A stretch of DNA of 28,849 bases from Actinomycetales bacterium UBA1383 (lineage in GTDB: Bacteria; Actinomycetota; Actinomycetes; Actinomycetales; Actinomycetaceae). The notes below the pieces were generated by a model that saw nothing but the letters and a program-made list of their open reading frames with translations, searched no databases and was not told where the DNA came from. The position numbers were made by a program, and so were the translations under genes. The stretch is from positions 40,887 to 69,735 of the forward strand of contig DBQX01000002.1 in NCBI GenBank assembly GCA_002305415.1, given 5' to 3'. This document shows, in pieces, positions 14,677-22,898 of the stretch (its first letter is position 1; each line of letters opens with the position of its first letter).

Positions 14677-16643
14677 CCGCGTACCAGCGCGCCGTCGCGG
14701 GTCGGCCAGAACGCGGGGAGTGACCGGAGGAGCACGCGGGCGTATCCCGCGGTGGCGAGCCGCGAGTCGAGGATCGCCACCACGCCGCGGTCCTCGGAGG
14801 AGCGGATGAGCCGCCCAGCGCCCTGGGCCAGCAGGAGGGCGGCGTGGGCCACCGACACCTCCACGAATCCGCTTCCACCGTTCACCTCCGCCCGCTCCGC
14901 CCGGGCGGAGGCGAGCGGGTCATCAGGACGGGGGAAAGGGATCCGGTCGATGACGACGAGCCGGCACGTCGCGCCGGGCACGTCCACCCCCTGCCACAGC
15001 GACAGCGTCCCGAGCAACGACGCGCTCGGGTCGCGGGCGAAGGCCGCGACGAGGGCGGGCAACTGGTCCTCGCCCTGGCACAACACGGGAGTGTCGAGTC
15101 GTTCGCGGAGGTGCTCGGCGGCGCGGACCGCGGCCCGCATCGACGAGAAGAGCCCGAGCGTCCCGCCACGTGCCGCCACGACGAGTTCGGTGAGTTCCTG
15201 CAGTGCGGCGTCGCTGATCCCGTCCCGCCCCGGGCGCGGCAGGTGGGAGGCCACGTAGAGGATGCCCTGCCTGCCGTGGTCGAAGGGGGAGCCGTAGTCC
15301 TCGGCGGCGTAGGAATCGCCGTCGGCGAGCCCGAAGGAGCGGGCCATGGGTTCGAACGATCCCCCGACCGTCAGGGTCGCCGACGTCGCCACCACCGCGC
15401 GGCCGTCCAGGAGGTTCGCCGCGATCGCCGCGTCGACGGTGAGCGGCGCAAGGTGCAGGCGCGGGGCCTGGGCGGCGTCGCGCCCCCGGCTGACCCAGGC
15501 GACGTCACGGAGCGTCGTGAGCCCGTCGGACAGCAGCCGGTCGCCGATCTCCGTGAGCAGCAGCAGTTGCGCCTTGAGGACCGCCCTGCCGCCGTCGGCC
15601 TCCACGGTTCGGCCGGCGAGCGAGGACAACGCCTCCTTCGCTGCCGCGTGGACCACGACTGTCGCGTCGTGCAGCGCAGGCCGGAGTGTTCGCACGCGGC
15701 CGTCGGGGAGTTCGTCGAGCGCCGAACGGAGCGACGCCGCCGCGTGCTGGAGGGGCTCGACCGCGGCCTTCGCATGCCGGGCCGCCAGTCGGCTGCACCG
15801 CTCGATCGCGGCAGCGGACAGCTCGACGGTGGCGGCCGAGGTCACCCGCGCGACGAGGTCATGCGCCTCGTCGATCACCAGGAGGCCGTGCTCGGGGAGC
15901 ACACCGGGTGAGCCGGTCGCGGCGATGCCCAGCAAGGCGTGGTTCGTGACCACGACGTCCGCCTCCCGCGCCCGGGAACGCGCCTGCTCCGGCAGGCAGT
16001 CGTCGTGGAGGGGACACGCCACGCCGAGGCACTCGAGTCGTGTCACGGAGACCTGGCGCCACGCACGGTCGCTGACCCCGGGGCTGAGGTCGTCGCGATC
16101 GCCGCTCGTGGTCTCCTCCGCCCACCGACGCACTCGCAGGATCTGCTCCCCGAGGGCGCCGCGCGGCGGCTCCGGCGCCGCGGTGGACGTGGCGTCCAGC
16201 GCGAAGAGAGCCGGATCGTCGTCCGCAGGATAGCCGCCGGCGAGCTTGTACCGGCAGATGTAGTTGTGCCAGCCCTTCAGGAGCGCGATCCGGGGCTCAC
16301 GCCCCACGCAGGCCCCCACCGCGGTGGCCACGAGGGGCCCGTCCTTCAGGACGATCTGCCGCTGCAGGGCCAGGGTCGCCGTCGACACCACCAGCCTGCG
16401 GCCCGTGCCCACTGCTGCCCCCATGCCCGCAGCGAGGTACGCGAGTGACTTCCCGGTCCCGGTGCCGGCCTGCGCCAGGAGCACTGCACCGCCGTCCATC
16501 GCCTCCGCCGCGGCCGCGCACATGCGCTGCTGCCCGGCCCGCTCCCGGCCCTCGATCGCGGCGACAGCGTGGCCGAGGACACGCAGCGCGAGTGCGGCCG
16601 GGGGCTCGCCCGCCAGTGTGGGCGCCTCAGGCGGTGGCGGCAC
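14652..16643 (-). CDS. dinG: DinG/XPD-family ATP-dependent iron-sulfur DNA helicase
   Basis: A superfamily 2 5'-3' helicase of 663 residues. Walker A AGTGTGKS is at 59-66. DEAH is at 258-261 in VIDEAHD, and motif VI is QGAGRLIRSSEDRG near the C-terminus. The iron-sulfur cluster insert has four cysteines at 130, 205, 210 and 216 (YIC, then LECLGVACPLHDDC), so cluster binding should be intact. Such enzymes unwind R-loops, D-loops and forked DNA. I choose GTG 16643 because GGAG lies seven bases upstream; ATG 16670 is an alternative that adds nine residues without a good ribosome site. Either start overlaps the end of hflX, so the two are coupled. Unlike E. coli dinG, I see no SOS box upstream. 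Confidence 0.88.
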   Translation of the reverse strand: MPPPPEAPTLAGEPPAALALRVLGHAVAAIEGRERAGQQRMCAAAAEAMDGGAVLLAQAGTGTGKSLAYLAAGMGAAVGTGRRLVVSTATLALQRQIVLKDGPLVATAVGACVGREPRIALLKGWHNYICRYKLAGGYPADDDPALFALDATSTAAPEPPRGALGEQILRVRRWAEETTSGDRDDLSPGVSDRAWRQVSVTRLECLGVACPLHDDCLPEQARSRAREADVVVTNHALLGIAATGSPGVLPEHGLLVIDEAHDLVARVTSAATVELSAAAIERCSRLAARHAKAAVEPLQHAAASLRSALDELPDGRVRTLRPALHDATVVVHAAAKEALSSLAGRTVEADGGRAVLKAQLLLLTEIGDRLLSDGLTTLRDVAWVSRGRDAAQAPRLHLAPLTVDAAIAANLLDGRAVVATSATLTVGGSFEPMARSFGLADGDSYAAEDYGSPFDHGRQGILYVASHLPRPGRDGISDAALQELTELVVAARGGTLGLFSSMRAAVRAAEHLRERLDTPVLCQGEDQLPALVAAFARDPSASLLGTLSLWQGVDVPGATCRLVVIDRIPFPRPDDPLASARAERAEVNGGSGFVEVSVAHAALLLAQGAGRLIRSSEDRGVVAILDSRLATAGYARVLLRSLPAFWPTRDGALVRGSLARLSL

Positions 16644-18066
16644 GCGCGAGCTCCGCGGCGAGCGCCTCATCCGCCCGCCCCCGCAGGTGCGTACCCTCGG
16701 GCAGGTGTTCCTCGAGGTCGATCTCGCCCGACTGGTGCATGCGCGCCACGAGATCGCCGCGGGAGTACGGGACCACGAGATCGACCGTCACCGCGGGCTG
16801 CGGGAGGTTCTCCGCGATCGCGGACCTCAGTTCCTCGATCCCCGCACCCGTGTGGGCGGACACGGCCACGGCATCGGGGTGGGCGCGCCGCAACCTGATC
16901 AGGGTGTCGAGGGGCGCGATGTCCGTCTTGTTGAGGACGATGAGTTCCGGGACGTCCGATGCGCCGGGGATGTCCTTCAGCACCCGGTGGACGGCGTCGA
17001 TCTGGCCCTCGGGGTCGGCGTGGGCGGCGTCGACGACATGGAGGATCAGGTCCGCCTCCGCGACCTCCTCGAGGGTCGAGCGGAAGGCCTCCACGAGTTC
17101 GTGCGGGAGGTTGCGGACGAAACCCACCGTGTCGGCGAGGGTGTACTCCCGCCCGTCCGGAGTCTCCGCGCGGCGAACCGTGGGATCGAGTGTGGCGAAC
17201 AGCGCATTCTGGACCATCGCGTCCGATCCGGTCAGGCGGTTGAGGAGGGACGATTTCCCGGCGTTGGTGTACCCGGCGATGGCAACCGCTGGGACAGCGT
17301 TGCGGTGCCGGGAGGACCGCTTGGTCGCCCGCGCCGGCGCCATCTCGCGGATCTGCCGGCGGAGGCGGACCATGCGGGCGCGGATCCGGCGGCGGTCCAG
17401 CTCGATCTTGGTCTCGCCCGGCCCCCGTGAACCGATGCCCTCTCCTCCGGCGACCCGGCCGCCCGCCTGGCGGGACATGGACTCGCCCCAGCCACGCAAG
17501 CGCGGCAGCAGGTACTCGAGCTGGGCGAGCTCGACCTGGGCCTTGCCCTCCCGTGACTTCGCGTGCTGCGCGAAGATGTCGAGGATGACGGCGGTGCGGT
17601 CGACGACCTTCACCTTCACGATGTCCTCCAGGGCACGCCGTTGCGACGGCGACAGCTCGCCGTCGACGATCACGGTGTCCGCGCCGAGGGCGGCCACGAG
17701 GTCGCGGAGTTCCTCGGCCTTGCCGCTGCCGAGGTAGGTGGTGGGGTCGGGTGCAGGGCGCCGCTGCAACACCCCGTCGAGCACCTGGGAGCCGGCGGTC
17801 TCCGCCAGCGCGGCAAGTTCGCGCAGGGAGACCTCGGCTCGCTCCGCCCCTCCGGAGTGCACGCCCACGAGGACGACCTTCTCCAGGCGCAGGGTGCGGT
17901 ACTCGACCTCGCTGACATCCTCCAGCTCGGTGGACAGGCCGACCCGGCGGAGCGCGGCGCGCTCCTCGACGGCGAGCTGGGGCTCCTCCGCGCCGTCGCG
18001 CTCGACCGCTGTCCCGGCACGGGACAGGATGCGGGCGACGACGTCCTCGGGATGGGTGGCTGACAT
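16627..18066 (-). CDS. hflX: Ribosome-associated GTPase HflX
   Basis: A GTPase of 479 residues that splits stalled ribosomes under stress. The N-terminal HflX domain covers about 60-255 with the family stretches YLGSGKAEEL (111-120) and DGELSPSQRRALE. The glycine-rich GRVAGGEGIGSRGPGETKIE (about 203-222) precedes the GTPase domain. G1 is GYTNAGKS (265-272), G3 DTVGF (312-316) and G4 NKTD (379-382). ATG 18064-18066 has GAGAGGA upstream. It diverges from the RsmC-like gene over 97 bases and overlaps dinG downstream. ClgR, encoded in this window, is known to activate hflX in Corynebacterium; I could not identify its operator here. Confidence 0.95.
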   Translation of the reverse strand: MSATHPEDVVARILSRAGTAVERDGAEEPQLAVEERAALRRVGLSTELEDVSEVEYRTLRLEKVVLVGVHSGGAERAEVSLRELAALAETAGSQVLDGVLQRRPAPDPTTYLGSGKAEELRDLVAALGADTVIVDGELSPSQRRALEDIVKVKVVDRTAVILDIFAQHAKSREGKAQVELAQLEYLLPRLRGWGESMSRQAGGRVAGGEGIGSRGPGETKIELDRRRIRARMVRLRRQIREMAPARATKRSSRHRNAVPAVAIAGYTNAGKSSLLNRLTGSDAMVQNALFATLDPTVRRAETPDGREYTLADTVGFVRNLPHELVEAFRSTLEEVAEADLILHVVDAAHADPEGQIDAVHRVLKDIPGASDVPELIVLNKTDIAPLDTLIRLRRAHPDAVAVSAHTGAGIEELRSAIAENLPQPAVTVDLVVPYSRGDLVARMHQSGEIDLEEHLPEGTHLRGRADEALAAELARAATA

Positions 18067-18151
18067 GGGATCCTCTCGTGGGGCTCACTCCACGATCTCA
18101 CGACGCGGGGCCCCCGCTCCACCCGATTCCCGCCGCTGTGGACGGGTGCCC

Positions 18152-18157
18152 TACTGT
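18152..18157 (+). promoter_or_regulatory. -10 element (leaderless) for the RsmC-like gene
   Basis: TACTGT (TANNNT) ends six bases before GTG 18164. This supports that start over the much longer in-frame extension upstream. Confidence 0.6.
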
Positions 18158-18163
18158 GGGGTC

Positions 18164-18766
18164 GTGTCCGAGCACTACTTCACCGCGGAACCCGCCTCGG
18201 CGGAGCAGCGGCGGGAGATCACGGTTCGGCTGGGGGACCGGACCGTCCGGGTGGAGACGGCGTCCGGCGTCTTCAGTGCGGATCGCCTCGACCCGGGGAC
18301 CGCCGTGCTCCTCGCCCACGCGGCACCGCCGCCACCCACCGGACTGCTCGTCGACCTCGGGTGTGGCTGGGGTGCGCTCGCCCTGGAGCTCGCGCTCCGC
18401 TCCCCCGCTGCGGACGTCCTCGCCGTCGACGTCAACGAGCGTGCCCTCGGCCTGGTACGGCGCAACGCCGCACGGCTCGGCGTGCGCGTCCGCACCCTGC
18501 GTCCGGAGGAGGCGCTGCAGGGCATCGGAGCCATCGACCTCATCTGGTCCAATCCCCCGATCAGGATCGGGAAGACGGACCTGCACGCGCTGCTCTCGAC
18601 ATGGCTCGGCCGGCTGGCGCCGACCGGGCGCGCGGAACTCGTCGTGGCGAAGAACCTCGGAGCCGACTCGCTCCAGCGCTGGATCACCCAGGAACTCGGG
18701 ATGGCCTGCCGCCGGGCCGCCTCGTCGCGCGGGTTCAGGATCCTGGAGGTCAGGCCAGCGGGCTGA
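18164..18766 (+). CDS. RsmC/YbxB-type class I SAM-dependent methyltransferase
   Basis: A single-domain methyltransferase of 200 residues. It has the N-terminal pre-domain motif EHYFTAEPAS, FSADRLDPGT (37-46), SAM motif I VDLGCGWGAL at 63-72, acidic AVDVNERAL at 87-95, and the catalytic motif SNPPIRIGK at 129-137. The NPPI(R)xGK form is typical of RsmC and Bacillus YbxB relatives, which methylate the guanine N2 of 16S rRNA G1207. The substrate here is inferred. GTG 18164 follows a TACTGT leaderless promoter. Its last 17 bases overlap, tail to tail, the end of the dapF-like gene. Confidence 0.87.
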   Translation: MSEHYFTAEPASAEQRREITVRLGDRTVRVETASGVFSADRLDPGTAVLLAHAAPPPPTGLLVDLGCGWGALALELALRSPAADVLAVDVNERALGLVRRNAARLGVRVRTLRPEEALQGIGAIDLIWSNPPIRIGKTDLHALLSTWLGRLAPTGRAELVVAKNLGADSLQRWITQELGMACRRAASSRGFRILEVRPAG

Positions 18767-19611
18767 GTTCCGCCACGAGAACCGCAGGACCCGTCACGAG
18801 GACCCGCCGGCCGTCGATCCGTACGCCGAACGTGCCACCGGGGGCCTCGATGACCCACTCGTCAGGCGCACCGGCACCGGCCCACTCCCGCACCGCCACC
18901 GCCGCCGCGCCACAGGCGGTCGCACACGTACGGTCCTCTCCCCCGTCGGGACCGTGGGCCCGCAGGCGCAGCGAGCCGCGTCCGTCCGGGAGCTCGCCAA
19001 GCGGGACCACGACGTCGAGGGAGGTGCCTGCCGGGGGGTCGGGGTCGTACCGCGCGCCGGTGAGGGTGAGTGCGGCGAGGGTCGCCGGGGAGTCGAGGGC
19101 GACGACGACGTGCGGGGAGCCCACGTCGACCCGCAGTCCCGGCCGTCGCTCGAGTCCCGGGAGCTTGACGGCGACGTCGAAACCGCGGGTGGCGGCATCG
19201 AGACCACCGGGAATGGCGAAGTCACCGATCTCCGCGGTGTACTCCTCCCCGTTGAACCCACACCCGGCGATCGCCCGCCCTCGTCGCGACGAGCACCGAC
19301 GCGCCGTCGGACAGGTCGGCGAGGCCGGTGTGCCGCAGGAAGGCGACGAACACCCCCAGTCCGTGACCGCATGGCTCCCCCACCGAGCCGTCGGCGGCGC
19401 GGTGGTCCATGAACCACTCCGCCGCCGTGGGGATCCCGGCCGTCGATGCGGGAACGGCGAGGAGCAGCCCGTCGGCACCGATGCCATGCCGGCGGTCGCA
19501 CCAGGCGGCGACCGTCACGGGATCCGGGTCGAGGGTTCCGGTCGGGTCCGCGGCGAGCAGGAAGTCGTTCCCGGCCCCGTGCCCCTTGACGAGGGCGGTC
19601 AGTCCAGCCAT
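18750..19611 (-). pseudogene. dapF: Diaminopimelate epimerase-like gene with a one-base frameshift and altered substrate pocket
   Basis: DapF converts LL- to meso-diaminopimelate for lysine and peptidoglycan. Here the frame breaks near 19254-19256. Codons to about residue 119 (ending GDRRVWV) are in one frame, which then stops at 19222. Removing one base (TGGGTTCAAC to TGGGTCAAC or TGGGTTAAC) joins it to NGEEYTAEIGDF and gives a full-length 286-residue DapF. Both catalytic cysteines persist (C81, C229). However RNADGS is RAADGS, CGNG is CGHG, GNPH is GSPH, and ERG-GET-xCGTG is HGPDGGEDRTCATA. The codons on both sides look like normal coding GC3. It overlaps miaA by 13 bases and has TAGTCT six bases before its ATG. 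It could be a recent pseudogene, a sequencing error in a divergent paralogue, or recoded. Confidence 0.75.
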
Positions 19612-20504
19612 GGTGCCAGACTAGCCACCACGGCGGCGAGCGCGGCGTCCGGGTCCGAGGCGTCGATCCACCGGGTACGGTCGTCCCGCCGGAACCACTT
19701 GGCCTGCCGTCGGGCGAGCTGCCGGGTCGCCAGCGCGATCGCCTCGATCGTCTCCGCCTCGCCTGCCCTGCCGGCGAGGAACTCGAGGGCCTGCGCGTAG
19801 CCTGTCGCCCTGGCCGCGGTCCGCGAGAGCGGGCCCAGGTTCGCGACCTCCTCCACCAGTCCCTCCGCGATCATCCCCGCCGACCTCCGCGCGATCCTCT
19901 CGTCCAGGAGCTCCCACGGGAGGCGCAGCCCGAACTGGACTGTCGGGAGGTGGTGGGCGGGTGGCGGGAGTGCGGCACTGAAGGGCCGGCCGGTGACCAT
20001 CACGACCTCCAGCGCACGCACCACCCGCCGCACGTTGCGCGGGTCGATGCGCGCCGCGGCAGCCGGGTCGCGGGCGGCGAGGTCCCGGTGGAGCGCGTCC
20101 GCGCCGTCGGCCGCCAGACGGGCCTCCAGCGCGGCCCGCACCGCGGGATCGGTGCCCGGGAAGTCGAGGTCGTCGAGCAGCGCGCGGACGTACAGCCCGG
20201 ACCCTCCCACGACGATCGCCCAGTCCCCGGCCTCGCGGACGCGGGCGAGATCGGCCCGGGCGTGATGCTGGTAGGCCGCCACCGAGGCGTCCTGCCGGGG
20301 GTCGAGCACGTCGATCTGGTGGTGGGGGATGCCGCGGCGCTCCCCCGGGGGAACCTTGGCGGTCCCGATGTCCATCCCCTGGTACAGCTGCATCGCGTCC
20401 GCGTTCACGATCTGGGCGTGGCCGAGTACCGACGCGAGGGCGAGCGCCAGCTGGGACTTCCCGGTCGCTGTCGCCCCCACCACGGCGATCACGGGACGTA
20501 CCAT
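19599..20504 (-). CDS. miaA: tRNA dimethylallyltransferase MiaA
   Basis: Transfers a dimethylallyl group to N6 of A37 in tRNAs that read UNN codons; MiaB in this window then methylthiolates the product. The 301-residue protein has the P-loop GATATGKS at 10-17, the family motif NADAMQLYQGMDIGTAK (about 33-49), VVGGSGLYVRALL, RRVVRALEV, and the C-terminal ATRQLARRQAKWFRRD helical region. The ATG at 20502-20504 begins MVRPVIAVVGAT; the frame extends to 20912 but that part is antisense to the YbjN gene and is rejected. Its start is only six bases from the divergent YbjN start, so any miaA promoter must lie within that coding sequence. No clear ribosome site is seen. Confidence 0.95.
   Translation of the reverse strand: MVRPVIAVVGATATGKSQLALALASVLGHAQIVNADAMQLYQGMDIGTAKVPPGERRGIPHHQIDVLDPRQDASVAAYQHHARADLARVREAGDWAIVVGGSGLYVRALLDDLDFPGTDPAVRAALEARLAADGADALHRDLAARDPAAAARIDPRNVRRVVRALEVVMVTGRPFSAALPPPAHHLPTVQFGLRLPWELLDERIARRSAGMIAEGLVEEVANLGPLSRTAARATGYAQALEFLAGRAGEAETIEAIALATRQLARRQAKWFRRDDRTRWIDASDPDAALAAVVASLAPWLD
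19618..19623 (-). promoter_or_regulatory. -10 element inside the end of miaA for the dapF-like gene
   Basis: On the minus strand TAGTCT (TANNNT) is followed by six bases and the ATG of the dapF-like gene. There is no Shine-Dalgarno sequence for that ATG, so leaderless expression is plausible. Confidence 0.45.
20499..20504 (+). promoter_or_regulatory. -10 element (leaderless) of the first YbjN gene, inside the miaA start
   Basis: TACCAT (TANNNT) ends six bases before ATG 20511. Its last three bases are the complement of the miaA start codon, so polymerase bound here would cover the miaA initiation site. Confidence 0.55.
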
Positions 20505-20510
20505 TGCACC

Positions 20511-20954
20511 ATGCTCGCACACCAGGTGGTGCCCATTGAGGTGGGCCGGTTGCGGGCAGCACTGGCGGCACACGGCACGTGGTTCGGCGACGGCGCCGGC
20601 CGATTCGTCACCGAGACGGAGGAGGGCCTCGCCCTCCATGCGGAGCTGGACGCGGTCCGGCCGGCGGCGCTCGTGTTCCGGTGCCGGTGGCCTCGCCGCC
20701 TCTCCGTCGACCACCAGGCCCGGCTGCGGGACGTGCTCGACGCCGCCAACCGCACCTCCGACGGCGTGAAGCTCGCCCTGTCGATCGATGACCGGGGCCG
20801 GCTCGCCGTCGTCGCCGAGATCTCCCACTGGTTGCAGGCGGGAGTGAGCGACCGGCAGCTCACCCTCCTTCTCGAGGCGGCCCTCGCCCGCCTGCCGCGG
20901 GTGATCGCCCACCTGGACGCGGCCTTCCCCGACCCGTTCGGCGCGTCGGCATGA
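20511..20954 (+). CDS. YbjN domain-containing protein (first of a pair)
   Basis: A 147-residue acidic protein resembling the YbjN/T3SS-chaperone-like fold. An N-terminal helix (IEVGRLRAALAAHG) is followed by strands ending in ALVFRCRWPRRL. A region of the form VLDAANRTSDGVKLALSIDDRGRLAVVAEISHWL comes next, and then a C-terminal helix with LLEAALARLPRVIAHL. The family is common in actinobacteria and its biochemical role is not known. ATG 20511 is supported by a leaderless promoter at 20499-20504. Its stop overlaps the second YbjN gene as ATGA (20951-20954), so the two are co-translated and perhaps form a heteromer. Confidence 0.72.
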   Translation: MLAHQVVPIEVGRLRAALAAHGTWFGDGAGRFVTETEEGLALHAELDAVRPAALVFRCRWPRRLSVDHQARLRDVLDAANRTSDGVKLALSIDDRGRLAVVAEISHWLQAGVSDRQLTLLLEAALARLPRVIAHLDAAFPDPFGASA

Positions 20955-21400
20955 CGTTCACGCGGCGCAGGCCGGAGGATCCGCCCGAGACGGCCACCGA
21001 GGTCACCCTGGAGCGCGTGGCGGCGGCGCTCGCGTCCCGCGGTTACACGACCCGCACGCACGGGGACCGAGTCACGGGCCGGTGGGACGGCTACCACTTC
21101 GCGTTCACGCTGGAGGGGGAGTCCCTCGTCGTCGAGGGCTCCTGGGGGCCTGAACTCGACGAGATCCACCTTCCAGGCATGGTGATGGCCACCAACGACT
21201 GGAATCGGGACCACCTCTGGCCCGTCTGCTTCACCCGCCGTACCCCCGAGGGCCGGGCGACGATTGGGACCCGCTTCGTCGTCCCGCTCGCTGGTGGGCT
21301 GTCCAACGAGCAACTGGTGGCGAACCTCGACATGGCCCTGCGGTCCGGGGTGGGCTTCTTCTCCGCACTCGGCACCCCGCCCGGGGAGGAGGAGTCCTGA
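20951..21400 (+). CDS. YbjN domain-containing protein (second of a pair)
   Basis: A 149-residue YbjN-fold protein. TLERVAAALASRGY (19-32) is followed by the strand pair RWDGYHFAFTLEGESLVVEGSW. The hallmark MVMATNDWNRDHLWPVCFT (about 77-95) is the best-conserved block of the family. FVVPLAGGLSNEQLVANLDMAL and a short acidic tail end the protein. It keeps the conserved asparagine-tryptophan core more clearly than its upstream partner. The ATG overlaps the upstream stop by four bases. It ends 10 bases from the convergent miaB stop. No function is established. Confidence 0.82.
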   Translation: MTFTRRRPEDPPETATEVTLERVAAALASRGYTTRTHGDRVTGRWDGYHFAFTLEGESLVVEGSWGPELDEIHLPGMVMATNDWNRDHLWPVCFTRRTPEGRATIGTRFVVPLAGGLSNEQLVANLDMALRSGVGFFSALGTPPGEEES

Positions 21401-21410
21401 GACGCCCGCC

Positions 21411-22889
21411 CTAGCGCGGCGGGATCGAGGGGAGTCCCAGGGGGACCCCGGCCGGGCGTGGGGAGTGGCGGGCCTCCCAGACGTCACCGGCCCGCGTCCG
21501 CCGCACCGGCAGGACGCCGGTCGCGAGCGCCGAATCGGCCACCAGGTGGTGGGGTGCGCCGTGGGTGACGACGGCGGTGACGACGTCACCGGGACGCGGC
21601 GCCGAGCCGGGCGGGACGCCCACATGCACGAGGCGGTTGTCCCGGGCGCGGCCCGTCACCCGGGCGGTGTGCTCGTCCTTGCGACCCTCGCCCTGCGAGA
21701 CCACCACCTCGACCGTCCGCCCCTCCTGGGCCTCGTTCTCCGCAGTGGAGATTCGCTCCTGCAGCGCGACGAGGCGCTGGTAGCGCTCCGCGACGACCTC
21801 CGCCGGCACCTGGTCCTCGCGGTCCGCGGCGGGCGTCCCGGGCCGCCGCGAGTACTGGAAGGTGAACGCCGCGGCGAACCTCGCCTCCTCCACGACGCGG
21901 AGCGTGGCACGGAAGTCCTCCTCTGTCTCCCCGGGAAACCCGACGATGACGTCGGAGGTGATCGCGGCGTCGGGGATCGCGGCCCGCACCCGCTCGAGGA
22001 TTCCGAGGAACCTCTCCGCACGGTAGGAGCGGCGCATCGCCCGCAGTACGGGGTCCGAACCGGACTGGAGGGGCATGTGCAGGGACGGCATCACGGCGGG
22101 CGTCTCCGCCATGGCGGCGATGACATCGTCGGTGAAGGCTGCGGGGTGCGGAGAGGTGAAGCGGACACGCTCGAGGCCCTCGACCTCGCCGCAGGCGCGC
22201 AGGAGCTTCGCGAACGCGCCCCGGTCGCCGAAGCCGACGCCGTACGAGTTGACGTTCTGGCCGAGGAGGGTGACCTCGAGGGCACCCTCGGAGACGACGG
22301 CGGCCACCTCGGCCAGCACCTCCCCGGGCCGGCGGTCACGCTCACGGCCGCGCAACTGCGGAACGATGCAGAAGGTACAGGTGTTGTTGCAGCCTACGGA
22401 GATCGAGACCCAGGCGGCGTGGGCGCTCTCGCGGTGGGTCGGCAGCGTGGAGGGGAAGACCTTCAGCGACTCCTCGATCTCGACCTGGGCCGCGGCGTTG
22501 TGGCGGGCGCGCTCGAGGAGCACCGGCAGCACGTCGAGGTTGTGGGTGCCGAGGACGACATCCACCCACGGGGCCCGGGCCACGATTCCCTCCCGGAGCT
22601 GCTGGGCGAGGCACCCGCCGACGGCGATCTGCATCCCTGGGCGCTCCCGCTTCACGGCGGCCAGCTGTCCCAGGTTTCCGAAGAGCCGGGTCGCGGCGTT
22701 CTCACGCACGGAGCAGGTGTTGAGGACCACGACGTCGGCGCCGCCGTCGCCTGCCGCCGTCGCCCGGGCGGCGTGTTCGGGCACCGCCTCGGAGGGTAGG
22801 TACCCCGCCTGGTCGAGGAGCCCGGCCAGCCGCTCCGAGTCGTGGACGTTCATCTGGCACCCGAGGGTGCGGATGTGGTAGGTGCGCAT
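21411..22889 (-). CDS. miaB: tRNA-2-methylthio-N6-dimethylallyladenosine synthase MiaB
   Basis: A radical-SAM methylthiotransferase that adds the 2-methylthio group to i6A37 made by MiaA. The 492-residue product has the N-terminal UPF0004 domain with auxiliary-cluster cysteines C11, C59 and C93. The radical SAM CxxxCxxC motif is CNNTCTFC at C167, C171 and C174, followed by IVPQLRGRERDR. Domain segments LGQNVNSYG, TSPHP, and HMPLQSGSDPVLRAMRR are typical of MiaB. A TRAM domain occupies about 375-440. The C-terminal 45 residues (after DSALATGVLP) are a Pro/Arg-rich extension. ATG 22889 lies nine bases after TAGAAT. It and miaA flank the YbjN pair. Confidence 0.95.
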   Translation of the reverse strand: MRTYHIRTLGCQMNVHDSERLAGLLDQAGYLPSEAVPEHAARATAAGDGGADVVVLNTCSVRENAATRLFGNLGQLAAVKRERPGMQIAVGGCLAQQLREGIVARAPWVDVVLGTHNLDVLPVLLERARHNAAAQVEIEESLKVFPSTLPTHRESAHAAWVSISVGCNNTCTFCIVPQLRGRERDRRPGEVLAEVAAVVSEGALEVTLLGQNVNSYGVGFGDRGAFAKLLRACGEVEGLERVRFTSPHPAAFTDDVIAAMAETPAVMPSLHMPLQSGSDPVLRAMRRSYRAERFLGILERVRAAIPDAAITSDVIVGFPGETEEDFRATLRVVEEARFAAAFTFQYSRRPGTPAADREDQVPAEVVAERYQRLVALQERISTAENEAQEGRTVEVVVSQGEGRKDEHTARVTGRARDNRLVHVGVPPGSAPRPGDVVTAVVTHGAPHHLVADSALATGVLPVRRTRAGDVWEARHSPRPAGVPLGLPSIPPR

Positions 22890-22898
22890 CGCTGCCCC

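Noticed and set aside
20505..20912. N-terminal extension of miaA of 136 residues
   Set aside because: It is antisense to the YbjN gene, lacks conservation, and the family start MVRPVIAVVGAT is at 20504.
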